Positions 15,795 through 24,455 of a DNA stretch of 38,454 bases are shown here, piece by piece. The translations under genes were made by a program, and so were the position numbers. Every line of letters starts with the position of its first letter. The stretch's first letter is position 1. This DNA comes from Clostridium frigoris (GTDB lineage: Bacteria > Bacillota > Clostridia > Clostridiales > Clostridiaceae). The stretch lies in the NCBI RefSeq assembly GCF_018861865.1, contig NZ_JAHLDV010000035.1:1-38454 (forward strand), written 5' to 3'. The notes beneath the pieces were generated by a model. The model did not search any database and had not been told where the DNA came from. It was given only the letters and a program-made list of their open reading frames with translations.

Positions 15795-17843
15795 ATTATA
15801 TGAAGTAATAATTTCTTGAAGTTGATTATTGGTTATTACATTAAGTTTGACCAAGATTTCACCTAATTTTTCGCCTGTGTTTTTTTGAATTTTAAATGCC
15901 TGCAATAATTGATCCAGATCAACTAAATTGTTCTCTATCAATAGTTCTCCTATCCTTTTAGTATTTAACAATTTAGATATATCTAAATCAGTTAAATATA
16001 ATGACTGTAGTGCCTCCTTAATTGCGGCACTAGGGACTAAGATTACTAGTGGTTTAATACCAATATTTTGTTCGATTTCATATTGGACATCATCTCCAAT
16101 AATTTGGGACGAGGCTAACAATATTTTGTCTCTCCACATTAATAATGGGATAACATTAAATTTAAATGCTAAATCTTTAGAAAAAATATTACCTAAAACC
16201 GGATCAATTAACTTGTCAATATTTTCAAGATAACCTGTACCTAATAATTCGGCTAAAACTGATAATAAATCTTTTTCTGATATTATCTTATCCTCAATTA
16301 GGATTTCTCCCAACTGTTTAGAATCATCGTTCATTGAATTTAAAATCGATTGTAACTTTAGAGGATCAATTAATTCCTTTTGTAGTATCAAGTCTCCTAG
16401 TTTTACCCTGTAATTTTCCAACATGTCTTTAGGTAAATAACTATGCTCTGTTTTTGCCCATTTCGACTTTGTTTTTGAACTACCAAAAAGATGAATTCTC
16501 CAAGCACTAAGGGTAGCTAGAAAATTAATAATATTTCCCCAAGTAAACCGAATTGGCAATATAGGCAAAAGAAAGTTACTTAAAATTGCGGAACGCCAAC
16601 CATACACATTTTTAAGGGCCATAGCTCTCATTATTTGCCTTTCAAAAGCCATGATGGTAAGTACTAATGACAAATACCAACCTAGAGATTTATATGAAAC
16701 AAGTGTTGGTAATGATATAATATAAGCTAATATGACATAAAAAATAATAAAGTAGCATGGAGCTATAATTATGTTTGCATACTTAGCTTTCCAATCATGA
16801 ATTATGCTATATTTTTGAGAAGGACTATAGTCTTTAAGCTTAATATATTTTGCACTTTGAAATGCAATTCCATAGATCCACCTAGCCTTTTGTTTAACGG
16901 CTTCATGTAATGTATTTGGAAAAAATTCACGTGTAGCAATATATTCTTTAACTATTTTACTATTTGATAAAACTCTTTCTAATCCTTGTAAAAAATAATG
17001 AACATCTATTCCCATTTTCTGCATATATAAAGATAATTCATAATCTTCTGTTAGACTATTTTGGTTTAATATCAAATGATCACTTCTATTCTCTTCTATT
17101 TTATATAGAGCAGTACGTGAGATTGCAAAACCTGTTCCAGCAGATGGGACAATCAAGTTAGCATTTTCTCTAGCAACCATAGTTCGAAAATGATTTTCTG
17201 CAAACTCATCGGCATAGGTACCACTTGTTAAATTTATAAAAAATTTTTTTAGAGTTGGATATGGTTGTAATGGGAAAACCGGCAACTGAACAGCGGAATA
17301 TTTTTTTGATTGTATTAGAAAATTAACCAATTTTAATGAGGTCGGATGAATTATATCCTCCGAATCATGAATGATAACAATATCAAAACTTATACCTGTA
17401 ATTTCTTCATGAATTTTAAGATTAGCATATATATTGTTAATATTATTTGCTTTAGTCGTAGGACCATTTATATAATTAATAACCATGTGTAGATTTTTAT
17501 ATATTGAAAGAAGCGGGCGAATAGCTGCCTGTGTTTCCAGATCATTTGGATAAACTCCAACAAAAATATGATAAAAAGATTTTGAATAATTAATCATGGA
17601 TAAATTATTTTGTAACATATCGGATATAACCTTTTCCTCGCGCCAAGCTGGAACAAAAATTGCAATTAATGTTGGTGGAATACTATCTAGATCTTTAATC
17701 TTTATTAATTTTGATTTTAATTTCGATTTTCTTTTTATATTAGCATAAATATCGTATATTATATCATCTAGACTCAAAATTATAATTATAATCAGAAAAA
17801 TATTTATAATGGCTCTAAATACCTCAAACATCCTATAATTCAT
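15723..17843 (-). CDS. NfrB-like membrane glycosyltransferase with two MshEN-type motifs
   Basis: A 706-aa protein. Residues 10-30 form one membrane helix, and about 55-340 a GT-A family 2 domain with PAWREE, IIHDSED (D160, D163), the acceptor motif TEDYEL (265-270) and QKARW (318-322), the D, D, D, QxxRW set of processive synthases. Several helices follow (about 355-385, 390-405, 430-465). The C terminus has two segments like T2SS-E N-terminal/MshEN domains. The first is about 479-530 (VKLGDLILQKELID, then QLGEILIEDKIIS). The second is about 629-675 (KRIGELLIENNLVD, then KLGEILVKLNVIT). E. coli NfrB has this GT2 plus MshEN layout and is controlled by c-di-GMP. Polymer type and partners here are unknown. 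The gene stands alone. Confidence 0.85.
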   Translation of the reverse strand: MNYRMFEVFRAIINIFLIIIIILSLDDIIYDIYANIKRKSKLKSKLIKIKDLDSIPPTLIAIFVPAWREEKVISDMLQNNLSMINYSKSFYHIFVGVYPNDLETQAAIRPLLSIYKNLHMVINYINGPTTKANNINNIYANLKIHEEITGISFDIVIIHDSEDIIHPTSLKLVNFLIQSKKYSAVQLPVFPLQPYPTLKKFFINLTSGTYADEFAENHFRTMVARENANLIVPSAGTGFAISRTALYKIEENRSDHLILNQNSLTEDYELSLYMQKMGIDVHYFLQGLERVLSNSKIVKEYIATREFFPNTLHEAVKQKARWIYGIAFQSAKYIKLKDYSPSQKYSIIHDWKAKYANIIIAPCYFIIFYVILAYIISLPTLVSYKSLGWYLSLVLTIMAFERQIMRAMALKNVYGWRSAILSNFLLPILPIRFTWGNIINFLATLSAWRIHLFGSSKTKSKWAKTEHSYLPKDMLENYRVKLGDLILQKELIDPLKLQSILNSMNDDSKQLGEILIEDKIISEKDLLSVLAELLGTGYLENIDKLIDPVLGNIFSKDLAFKFNVIPLLMWRDKILLASSQIIGDDVQYEIEQNIGIKPLVILVPSAAIKEALQSLYLTDLDISKLLNTKRIGELLIENNLVDLDQLLQAFKIQKNTGEKLGEILVKLNVITNNQLQEIITSYNLNNYTEGASIVSDSSSSVEQAEM

Positions 17844-18247
17844 TACTGACCCCTTTCAAGCGAATATTTTAACTAGCATACCAAATTTAATTATCAAATG
17901 GCCTTCTTAATTGGACTTAAATATAATCTAATATCTGTTTTGGCTTTTTATTTAAAGTCATATGCATTCCTCATGACTATATAATGTATGCGAAAATTTT
18001 GGAATTGGTAAAAAATATAAATTAAAATATTAAGTTAACATAAAAATTTAAAGAGTTATTGTGTTACTTTCAATTTGGATTTATTAAAGGTGGAATTTTA
18101 ATAAATGATAAAATTAAGCAAGTTTCAACAAAAAAAGCTAAAGTTATTTTTAAAAATATAGATAATATAATAGCAATATTTTTAGGAGTAATAATTTAAG
18201 GGGGAATTTGTAAAACTAACTAATAAATTTAAACGGAGGATAAGAAA
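17844..18247. other. 404-bp spacer between divergent genes
   Basis: Carries promoters for the minus-strand glycosyltransferase and plus-strand MCP, not clearly resolvable. A short open stretch near 18090-18199 (about 36 codons, ILINDKIKQVSTKKAKVIF) lacks a start and is probably a remnant or chance. I saw no match to the c-di-GMP-I (GEMM) riboswitch core, which would have been relevant here. Confidence 0.3.
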
Positions 18248-19945
18248 ATGAAATTAAGAAAAAAAGTAAAATTGGTCCAGGGAACTATAGCACTTATATT
18301 GGTAGCATTTGTTGCACTCGGCGCAGTGGGTGTTATAAGTTTTGTGTCTTCTGCAAAGCTTAATTAATATTATGATGACCTGAGTTCAAAGGGTGTCGTA
18401 ACTATAGAAACATATGGTGATATGCACAGTACCTTTAACGAATTAAGAAATTACATAACAAAAGTTATTGACAGACCTTACTCAGATGCTCAGATAAATA
18501 ACGTTAAAAATGCTGATAGTAGGATAAAAGACACTTTTACAAAAATAAAGGGTACGCATCTAGACACTAGTGAAGCATCGGCAGTAAAACAGATAGAAGA
18601 CAATTATACAAGTTATATGGCTGTATATACTGATGTAGCGAATAAAAGAAAAGCAGGGGCTGAAATTACACTTGAGCAATCAAATCAGTTTGAAACTATC
18701 GGTGCGTCCATAACTAATGATATAAAGAATACTGTAGCAAATGAAAAATCTATTATAGCAACTGAAACTACTAATTATAAAAATGTTTCGGCATCTTCTA
18801 GTAGTGCATTTATAATAGTTTCTATTATTTCTGTTTTATTGTTACTAGCAATATCTATAGTATTTGTTCATGAATTAAAGTTATTATTAAAGGAAATGAC
18901 AAGTACTATAAAAATCATAGCTGAAGGGGATTTCACTGCAGAAATAGATACTTCTTCAAATACGGAATTTGGTAATATTAATAAACAATTACATACCATG
19001 AGGAATTCTGTGGCAGGTTTATTAAGAAATATAACAATTGTTGCAAGCAGTGCTTACGAAGAATCATCAACACTATCTGCCATTTCACAAGAAATGTCAG
19101 CATCTTCATTAGAAGTGGCTGGGGCTATACATGAAGTTGCCATTGGGTCAACTTCACAGGCAGGTGAATTAGTCTCTGTAAATGAAGCTATTAAAGAATT
19201 TAGTAATGAGTTAGAGAGGTTTGTAACTCTAACAGGTAGTGTTAGTAATACAGCAGGAAGTATTGGTAGTATGGCAAGTACAAGTAATGGACAACTTGAA
19301 GGACTTATTTTATCATTAAATAATATTAATAAGTCTTTTGATGAAGTAGTAACTAAAATAAAACTACTTGAGGGTAGTATAAATCAAGCTAATGATATAA
19401 CGGGATTAATAAACAACATTTCTGAGCAGACAAATTTACTTGCGCTTAATGCTGCAATTGAAGCAGCAAGGGCCGGTGAAGCGGGGAGAGGATTTTCTGT
19501 AGTAGCTGATGAAATACGAAAGTTATCGGAACAAAGTAAACAATCTTCAGACACTATAAGTGTTTTATTAAAAAGTGTAGTGGCAGAAACATCAAGCTTG
19601 GTAAAAACTACTGGTGATGTTAATGCTGAGCTAGGGAATGAAGTAATAACAATTAATACTGCTTTAACCTCATTTAAATCTATTGTAACTTCTGTAGAGA
19701 CTATATTACCTGATATACAGAAAGTTTCAGTAGGTATCAGTAAACTAAACAATGATATACACCCAGTAATATTAAAGATTGAAAGTACTAGTGCAGTATC
19801 TGAGGAAAACTCAGCTTCAGCTGAAGAAATTGCGGCTTCAACTGAGGAAATGAAGAACTCGGCAGGTTCAGTAGCTAATACCGCTCAAAATCTTACAAGT
19901 TCTGCAATACAATTAACAGAAGAGCTTAATAAATTTAAGCTTTAA
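18248..19945 (+). pseudogene. Methyl-accepting chemotaxis protein, interrupted by a TAA
   Basis: ATG 18248 has a clear GGAGG and encodes a classic signal anchor (MKLRKKVKLVQGTIALILVA). Codon 40 is TAA (18365-18367, between KLN and [10 protein letters not shown]). The frame then continues open for 525 codons: periplasmic four-helix region, second membrane helix near residues 188-208 of the full gene, HAMP, and a signalling domain with the conserved tip [20 protein letters not shown]. Restoring a single base (for example GAA to TAA) would give a full 565-aa MCP. As it stands, only residues from Met59 onward could be made by reinitiation, lacking the first anchor and any visible ribosome site. 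Either a pseudogene, a sequencing error, or phase-variable. Confidence 0.85.
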
Positions 19946-19961
19946 GAAATAGTGCTTTTAG

Positions 19962-20102
19962 AGTGTTAAATTTAAACAATTAAGATTACTCGATTACGAT
20001 TTAAATTGCTATACAGGGGATAGGGATTATTTATTGCCTAAATTAGCTGCCTCATTAAAAAAAGCAAAGAATATAGATATTGCAGTAGGATTTTATTTTT
20101 AA
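19962..20102 (+). pseudogene. Remnant of a PLD-like/helicase N-terminal region
   Basis: An open frame without a start: YDLNCYTGDRDYLLPKLAA then SLKKAKNIDIAVGFYF and stop. It resembles the opening of phospholipase-D-fold domains in DUF3427-type helicase/nuclease proteins (LPKL..SL..A..IDIAVGF). Only about 46 codons survive. Confidence 0.5.
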
Positions 20103-20186
20103 ATAATGACTAGTAGCATAAAAGTGAATGTAACACATGTTTAAGAAGGACATAGAAAAAACTTGAAAAGTTTCTTCTTACTAAAA

Positions 20187-20231
20187 AACCTAGATAGTAG
20201 TTACTTTACTATAGTGTCTAATATCTAGGTT
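20187..20231. other. Long-range inverted repeat
   Basis: The arms AACCTAGATA (20187-20196) and TATCTAGGTT (20222-20231) enclose a 25-nt loop. On the minus strand TTTT follows the stem. No minus-strand gene feeds it now. Confidence 0.4.
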
Positions 20232-20287
20232 ATAGTTCACAATACAGAAATCATCTACTAAATCTTACATAGGCTTTTTATTAAGTC

Positions 20288-20683
20288 TCTATAAACTAAT
20301 AAGCGCACAATAGCATATTAAAAAATATACAAAAAATTCACACATTTTTTGATGTTTTTTGATATTATATAATAATTAACTATATTCTTGAAACAATACT
20401 AAAGAGGGATACACAAAGTATAATTCACCTTATAATAATTTATCATTTAGGAGGCTAAGAATGAAAAGATATGAAAAGAGAGTCAGCGTATTTAAACTAG
20501 TTCATACTTGTATTAAAGAAAATGAGGAGTTGTATATTAAATCAGAATTTTCAGAAAAAACTTTAGTGAAGTTAATAAAAGTATTGCAAACTAAAACTGT
20601 AAGTATTGAAGAGACTTTTGATTTATGCCCAAATGAAATGATGAATATATTATTTCAATATGATGGTATTAGGGCTTTTCCCA
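20288..20683 (+). repeat. Duplicated segment, copy A
   Basis: About 396 bp closely matching 23727-24123, covering the promoter/leader and first 75 codons of the 142-aa gene at 23902. Similarity starts around TAAACTAATA and stops at GGGCTTTTCC. Confidence 0.85.
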
Positions 20684-20721
20684 ATTTATTAAAAATAAAA
20701 CAAAATTATATAATAAAATAG
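20461..20721 (+). pseudogene. Truncated duplicate of the 142-aa unknown protein
   Basis: The 86-aa reading is nearly identical to the first 75 residues of the gene at 23902 (MKRYEKRVSVFKLVHTCIKE and KLIKVLQTKTVSIEETFDLC). After FPN it switches to an unrelated short tail (LLKIKQNYIIK), so the C-terminal half is lost. Promoter region and ribosome site (AGGAGGC) are kept, so a shortened protein could still be made. Function of the family is unknown. Confidence 0.8.
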
Positions 20722-20780
20722 AAATAGCATTTTTCAATAACTAATCTATAGGGCATTACGATATTTATCAATAAACATAA

Positions 20781-20815
20781 AAAATCCTGCTAATAAAATA
20801 AGTTAGCAGGATTTT
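20781..20815 (-). terminator. Rho-independent terminator of yidC-like gene
   Basis: A 13-bp stem AAAATCCTGCTAA / TTAGCAGGATTTT with a 9-nt loop. Minus-strand reading continues with T residues. Confidence 0.88.
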
Positions 20816-20826
20816 AACTTTAATAT

Positions 20827-21474
20827 TTATTGCTTTTCAGTTTTTACATTTCTCATATATATTCTAAAAACAAGCTCTTCTAAAAAGCTGAACACACTAG
20901 TGGTTATCAAGTATATCCCCAATGCAATTGGTGCTGCTTTAGCAACTAATACACCAACTACTGCCATTATTATAATATTACTCTTGCTAATTGTAGCCTG
21001 GCCTTCAATTTTCAATAAAGTTACATATGAAAGCAAGCTTGGGGCTAAGGATACAATCATATATATAAGTGGAATAACATAATAACTGTCTGAGAGCTTA
21101 ATACTAGACACCCAAGGTATAAGGTATGTACCCACGCTCACAGGGATCTTATTAAAAACACTCCACATAGTCATTAATATAGGTAGTTGGAGCAACGTTA
21201 CTAAGCAACCCATCATACTTTTTGCACTTTGGACAGATTGTTTTTTAAGTTCTACATCAAGTTTGTCTTTGTTATTTTTATATTTTTCCTTAAGTTCTTG
21301 CATTTTTATAGCAAATTTTTGTTGCTGTTGCATGGATTTTTTTTGTTTAAAAGACATTGGTGAAAGTACTAATCTCACACTTACAGTAAGTAAAACTATT
21401 GCTAGTCCCCAATCCCCAGTAAAATTAAAAATTGAATTTAATAAAATACTTAAAAAATTGAAAATGATGTTCAT
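20827..21474 (-). CDS. YidC/Oxa1-family membrane insertase (accessory copy)
   Basis: A 215-aa Oxa1/YidC/Alb3 protein that inserts proteins into the membrane. It has five hydrophobic segments, beginning near residues 4-30 with GDWGLAIVLLTVSVRLVLSP, which carries the groove Arg of Gram-positive YidC. A charged hairpin follows (KQKKSMQQQQKFAIKMQELK), then CLVTLLQLPILMTMWSVFNK and two or three C-terminal helices. No lipoprotein Cys signal is visible, unlike SpoIIIJ/YqjG. It sits outside the usual rnpA-yidC-jag locus, behind padR and HAAS genes, so it is probably a second paralogue with a specialised client. GGAGG precedes the ATG, and it is 26 nt from the small upstream membrane gene. Confidence 0.9.
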   Translation of the reverse strand: MNIIFNFLSILLNSIFNFTGDWGLAIVLLTVSVRLVLSPMSFKQKKSMQQQQKFAIKMQELKEKYKNNKDKLDVELKKQSVQSAKSMMGCLVTLLQLPILMTMWSVFNKIPVSVGTYLIPWVSSIKLSDSYYVIPLIYMIVSLAPSLLSYVTLLKIEGQATISKSNIIIMAVVGVLVAKAAPIALGIYLITTSVFSFLEELVFRIYMRNVKTEKQ

Positions 21475-21500
21475 ATTTATCCTCCCTCGAATAATTTTGG

Positions 21501-21746
21501 TTAAAACATCATTTCAATTTTCAAACGTTCTACATATATCCACATACCATATTTTTCATAAATTATATAATCTTCTGGAAGTACTTTTTTTATAAATCCA
21601 AGCCACTGAATTAAAATATTTCTTGTATCATTTTTTTTAATTTTATGCCTAAGATTTTTATAGGAAAATACAGTATAAGAGATTATACCCGTAAAACATA
21701 TTACAAAAAACATTAACTGAATTAAATTTATTAAGTCATAATTCAA
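21501..21746 (-). CDS. 81-aa membrane protein of unknown function
   Basis: Start is TTG 21746 behind a perfect GGGAGG at 8 nt. One N-terminal helix (LIQLMFFVICFTGIISYTVF) is followed by a basic segment (KNLRHKIKKND) and a soluble tail ending in IYVERLKIEMMF. It lies directly upstream of yidC on the same strand and is probably co-transcribed. It could be a client or partner of that insertase; this rests on position only. Confidence 0.7.
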   Translation of the reverse strand: MNYDLINLIQLMFFVICFTGIISYTVFSYKNLRHKIKKNDTRNILIQWLGFIKKVLPEDYIIYEKYGMWIYVERLKIEMMF

Positions 21747-21821
21747 CGTGCATACCTCCCTACTTATTATTTCTATATATTATAACATATATTAAGAATA
21801 TTACTATATAAGAGATAGCTG

Positions 21822-22529
21822 CTATCTACCTTTATTGTACATTCTCTTATAGCATTCTAGTATTATAATTATCACAAGTATTAGTCCTACATCTTGAATG
21901 CATGAATAAAGTGTTATTGTATAAGTGAAAATTTTAGTACCAAGAATTTTTAGAAGAATGAGCCTTATGGCTCCAACAGTACATATTGCAATAAAAAAAC
22001 TAAATACATCCGATTTACTCAAATCGCTACCCATTGCATATAGTTCTTGATACCAAAAAACTTGAGATGATGATCTTTCTTGATTACGCTTCTTTATTGC
22101 GGGAAGCATAATAAATGAAATAGCAATCGATGTTATAAGGAAATCTACAGTTATACCTAAATCAATTGAAGGATGAGTTATTTTTCTTATCATACTAAAC
22201 AAAAATAAAAGTATAATCGTAAATAATAAACTCTTTTGTATATAATTTATTACTCTATAGTTCTCACTTTTATCACTGCTATATTCATCAATAATTGAGT
22301 TGCAAAATTCTTCATAATCATTCCCAATTATTAAAGTCATAGGTTTATCTTCAATTTGTGCCTGTAGCATCATATCCATTACCTGTTGAAGAATTTCTTC
22401 TTTTTCAGTTCCTCTTAATTCGCTGTTCTGTATATATGATGTTATGCTTTTATATAAATATAAGTTAGACGTATTTAATTTTTTCTGCTGTTTAAATCTG
22501 GTTACTTTAAGACGGCATTCTAATAACAT
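21822..22529 (-). CDS. HAAS-domain membrane protein downstream of padR
   Basis: A 235-aa protein. The first about 95 residues are helical and soluble, containing GTEKEEILQQVMDMMLQAQI and IIGNDYEEFCNSIIDEYSSD, which match the HAAS/DUF1048 type domain commonly encoded next to PadR regulators. The rest has four hydrophobic helices (for example SLLFTIILLFLFSMI, VDFLITSIAISFIMLP). The ATG is translationally coupled to padR: its GGAGG lies in the last padR codons and only 3 nt separate the genes. It is probably a membrane sensor or effector controlled by PadR. Confidence 0.8.
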   Translation of the reverse strand: MLLECRLKVTRFKQQKKLNTSNLYLYKSITSYIQNSELRGTEKEEILQQVMDMMLQAQIEDKPMTLIIGNDYEEFCNSIIDEYSSDKSENYRVINYIQKSLLFTIILLFLFSMIRKITHPSIDLGITVDFLITSIAISFIMLPAIKKRNQERSSSQVFWYQELYAMGSDLSKSDVFSFFIAICTVGAIRLILLKILGTKIFTYTITLYSCIQDVGLILVIIIILECYKRMYNKGR

Positions 22530-22532
22530 ACA

Positions 22533-22853
22533 TTATCCCTCCAATACATTATCAATATTATTTTTGATTTTATCCCAAGATGCTATGAAATCTTCTAATT
22601 CCGTATTTCCTTCTTTAGTTAGATAATAATATTTTCTCATTGGTCCGAAAGGGGACTTAATCATATTAGAGTAAAGTAGCTTTTTCTTTTCCAGTCTTAT
22701 AAGGATAGGATAGACACTACCTTCAGAAACTTCTTGAAATCCATACACTGTTAGCTTTTCACATATTTCATAGCCATAAGTTTCATTGGTACTTACAATT
22801 TTTAAAATACATCCTTCGAGTAAACCTTTTAATATTTGCGTTGAATTAGCCAA
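22533..22853 (-). CDS. PadR-family transcriptional regulator
   Basis: A 106-aa winged-helix repressor. Family signatures are LLEGCILKIVSTNETYGYEI, VSEGSVYPILIRLEKKKLL and GPMRKYYYLTKEG. It is short (PadR-s2 class), with the C-terminal helix used for dimerisation. Start is TTG 22853 with AGGTG 4-5 nt upstream. It leads a minus-strand cluster with the HAAS protein and probably represses its own promoter, which is well defined at 22892-22920. Confidence 0.92.
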   Translation of the reverse strand: MANSTQILKGLLEGCILKIVSTNETYGYEICEKLTVYGFQEVSEGSVYPILIRLEKKKLLYSNMIKSPFGPMRKYYYLTKEGNTELEDFIASWDKIKNNIDNVLEG

Positions 22854-22891
22854 ATAATCACCTACTTTGTATTACTTAATAGTATAAATAG

Positions 22892-22920
22892 AATATACAC
22901 CCACTACCCTATAGTGTCAA
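22892..22920 (-). promoter_or_regulatory. padR promoter (sigma-A type)
   Basis: On the minus strand a perfect TTGACA (22915-22920) is separated by 17 nt from TATATT (22892-22897), about 40 bp before the padR start. The spacer begins CTATAGGGTAG; the ACTAC...GTAGT symmetry around it is a possible PadR operator. Confidence 0.8.
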
Positions 22921-22944
22921 GTAGTTATATATTTATTTTTTATG
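22899..22944. repeat. 46-bp repeat at padR promoter, copy 1
   Basis: Matches 33271-33315 with two substitutions and one missing T. Covers the -35 and upstream AT-rich part of the padR promoter. Confidence 0.8.
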
Positions 22945-23070
22945 CTTCATAAATAATATTTTTTAGGAAATATTAGTAAAAACATTGTTTGTGATAAATA
23001 ATTAATTTTAATTTTCCAAACAAAAAAAGAAGCCAATGTTTAAGCTCCATATTAGTGCATATTTATTTTG

Positions 23071-23208
23071 TTATTTTAAATAAAACAATAGTTCTTTTTC
23101 CTTAATAGAAAACTCTTCTTGTGTTATAATTCCCTCATTTAATAAATCTTTGTATTGCATAATTTCATCTGCTACTCTTTGTTGGGTCCACTCCACTTCC
23201 AATAACAT
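23071..23208 (-). CDS. 45-aa SHOCT-domain mini-protein
   Basis: A short ORF almost entirely made of a SHOCT (short C-terminal) domain: ADEIMQYKDLLNEGIITQEE then FSIKEKELL, the usual L-x-x-x-G-I-(I/L)-T-x-E-E-F pattern. Such domains normally sit at protein C termini and mediate oligomerisation. Start is uncertain: ATG 23208 has GAGG only 2 nt before it, and a downstream TTG has better spacing. It may be a free-standing SHOCT peptide. The rest of the 22945-23726 interval shows no other gene I can support apart from a few short fragments. Confidence 0.65.
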   Translation of the reverse strand: MLLEVEWTQQRVADEIMQYKDLLNEGIITQEEFSIKEKELLFYLK

Positions 23209-23726
23209 CACCTCATTCCCATTTTTGCAATATATCTTAAATATAAATCAATTGCAATTTGTTGGTCAGACCATCAAGCTTGTTTCATAATACCACATTA
23301 TTTTGAAGTTTTCCATTAATTATAAAAATTAAATAAGAAATAGAAATTATATTCAAGTTAATAATATATAAAAAGGAGCATATAATATAAAAAACTATTA
23401 ATATATATTCCCATAAAGAAAATCTTTATTAATACAGAATTATTAAAATTTGTTTAAGTAAATTGTTGTTAAAATGTAGATTAGAATCTTGTAAAATTTT
23501 ATAAAAATCTAGTAAGAATTTAATTAAAAAAATAACACTAATAGCTAATAACTGACTGAAATCACACAAGTATAGGGAGTTAAATTTAAGTTAAAATTGC
23601 TGTGAAATCTAATTAGATTTAAAAAATTTCTATCCATAAAGTTGATAATGTTAATGTTTTAGATACAGGATTAGTTGTGGCTGTGAGGGTATAAGTAAAA
23701 ATTATCTTGATGCTTTTGATTCAGCT

Positions 23727-24123
23727 TCTGTAAACTAATACACGCAAAATAGGATATTAAAAAAATACACAAAAAATTCACACATTTTTTTGCTAATTTT
23801 TGATATTATATAATAATTAACTATATTTTTGAAACAATACTAAAGAGAGATATACAAAGTATAATTCAACTTATTATAATTTATCATTTAGGAGGCTAAG
23901 AATGAAAAGAAATGAAAAGAGAGTCAGTGTATTTAAATTAGTGCATACTTGTATTAAAGAAAATGAGGAGTTATATATTAAATCCGAATTATCAGAAAAA
24001 GATTTAGTGAAGTTAATAAAAGTATTGCAAACTAAAACTGTAGGTATTGAAGAAACTTTTGATTTATGCCCAAATGAAATGATGAATATATTACTTCAAT
24101 ATGATTCTATTAGGGCTTTTCCT
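23727..24123 (+). repeat. Duplicated segment, copy B
   Basis: Counterpart of 20288-20683, including leader and the first 75 codons of the intact gene. Confidence 0.85.
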
Positions 24124-24330
24124 AACGATGAAGATTTACAAGAATTGTATAACAAGAATGAAGAATATTTTAACTTTGTAAAAATAGATTTATATAGTGT
24201 ATGGAAAAATGATATTGTTATCGATGATAAAGATTTGGTAGATATCAAATATATTAATGAAAATGCATTACAAATGATAAATAATTATATTGAAGATGAA
24301 CTTAAGATTCTTAGCAAACAAACAAGTTAA
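23902..24330 (+). CDS. 142-aa unknown protein, intact member of a duplicated pair
   Basis: A soluble, acidic-to-neutral helical protein with AGGAGGC before the ATG. The N-terminal half (residues 1-75) is shared with the truncated copy at 20461. The C-terminal half is acidic (DEDLQELYNKNEEYFNFVKI, VWKNDIVIDDKDLVDIKYIN). It has no signal peptide, membrane helix or recognised domain. A terminator follows. Function unknown; the strong conservation of the upstream 170 bp between copies suggests that its regulation matters or that duplication is recent. Confidence 0.75.
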   Translation: MKRNEKRVSVFKLVHTCIKENEELYIKSELSEKDLVKLIKVLQTKTVGIEETFDLCPNEMMNILLQYDSIRAFPNDEDLQELYNKNEEYFNFVKIDLYSVWKNDIVIDDKDLVDIKYINENALQMINNYIEDELKILSKQTS

Positions 24331-24337
24331 TATTATT

Positions 24338-24380
24338 AAAACACAAACTCTTAGTTTAAATACTAGAGTTTGTGTTTTTT
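24338..24380 (+). terminator. Rho-independent terminator
   Basis: A roughly 13-bp stem (24338-24351 with 24364-24377, arms containing ACACAAACTCT) followed by a T-run. It ends the 142-aa gene and shows that the apparent in-frame ATG 24372 of the following MarR frame is not its start. Confidence 0.88.
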
Positions 24381-24408
24381 CTTTTTTCTACGTCTGCATC
24401 CTTGTATA

Positions 24409-24423
24409 TGTTTGTAACAAACA
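24409..24423. promoter_or_regulatory. Palindrome upstream of marR (candidate operator)
   Basis: TGTTTG-TAA-CAAACA, a perfect 6-bp dyad, 32 bp before the MarR ATG and just ahead of a TTGACA (24430-24435). It fits MarR autoregulation. Confidence 0.5.
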
Positions 24424-24455
24424 GGTTTCTTGACAAGTTCTATATATATGTTAAA

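Noticed and set aside
17844-18247. Search for a c-di-GMP riboswitch beside the MshEN glycosyltransferase and MCP
   Set aside because: No recognisable GEMM core or tetraloop-receptor sequence in either strand.
19384-19752. 122-aa minus-strand frame in the MCP signalling domain
   Set aside because: Antisense shadow typical of MCP codon bias.
22975-23010. Apparent similarity of ATTGTTTG...TGATAAA to the XRE inverted repeat at 33911
   Set aside because: Short, AT-rich and missing the central half; may be chance.
24372-24455. N-terminal extension of the MarR protein from ATG 24372
   Set aside because: That codon lies within the T-run side of a Rho-independent terminator, and the extension does not look like a MarR N terminus.
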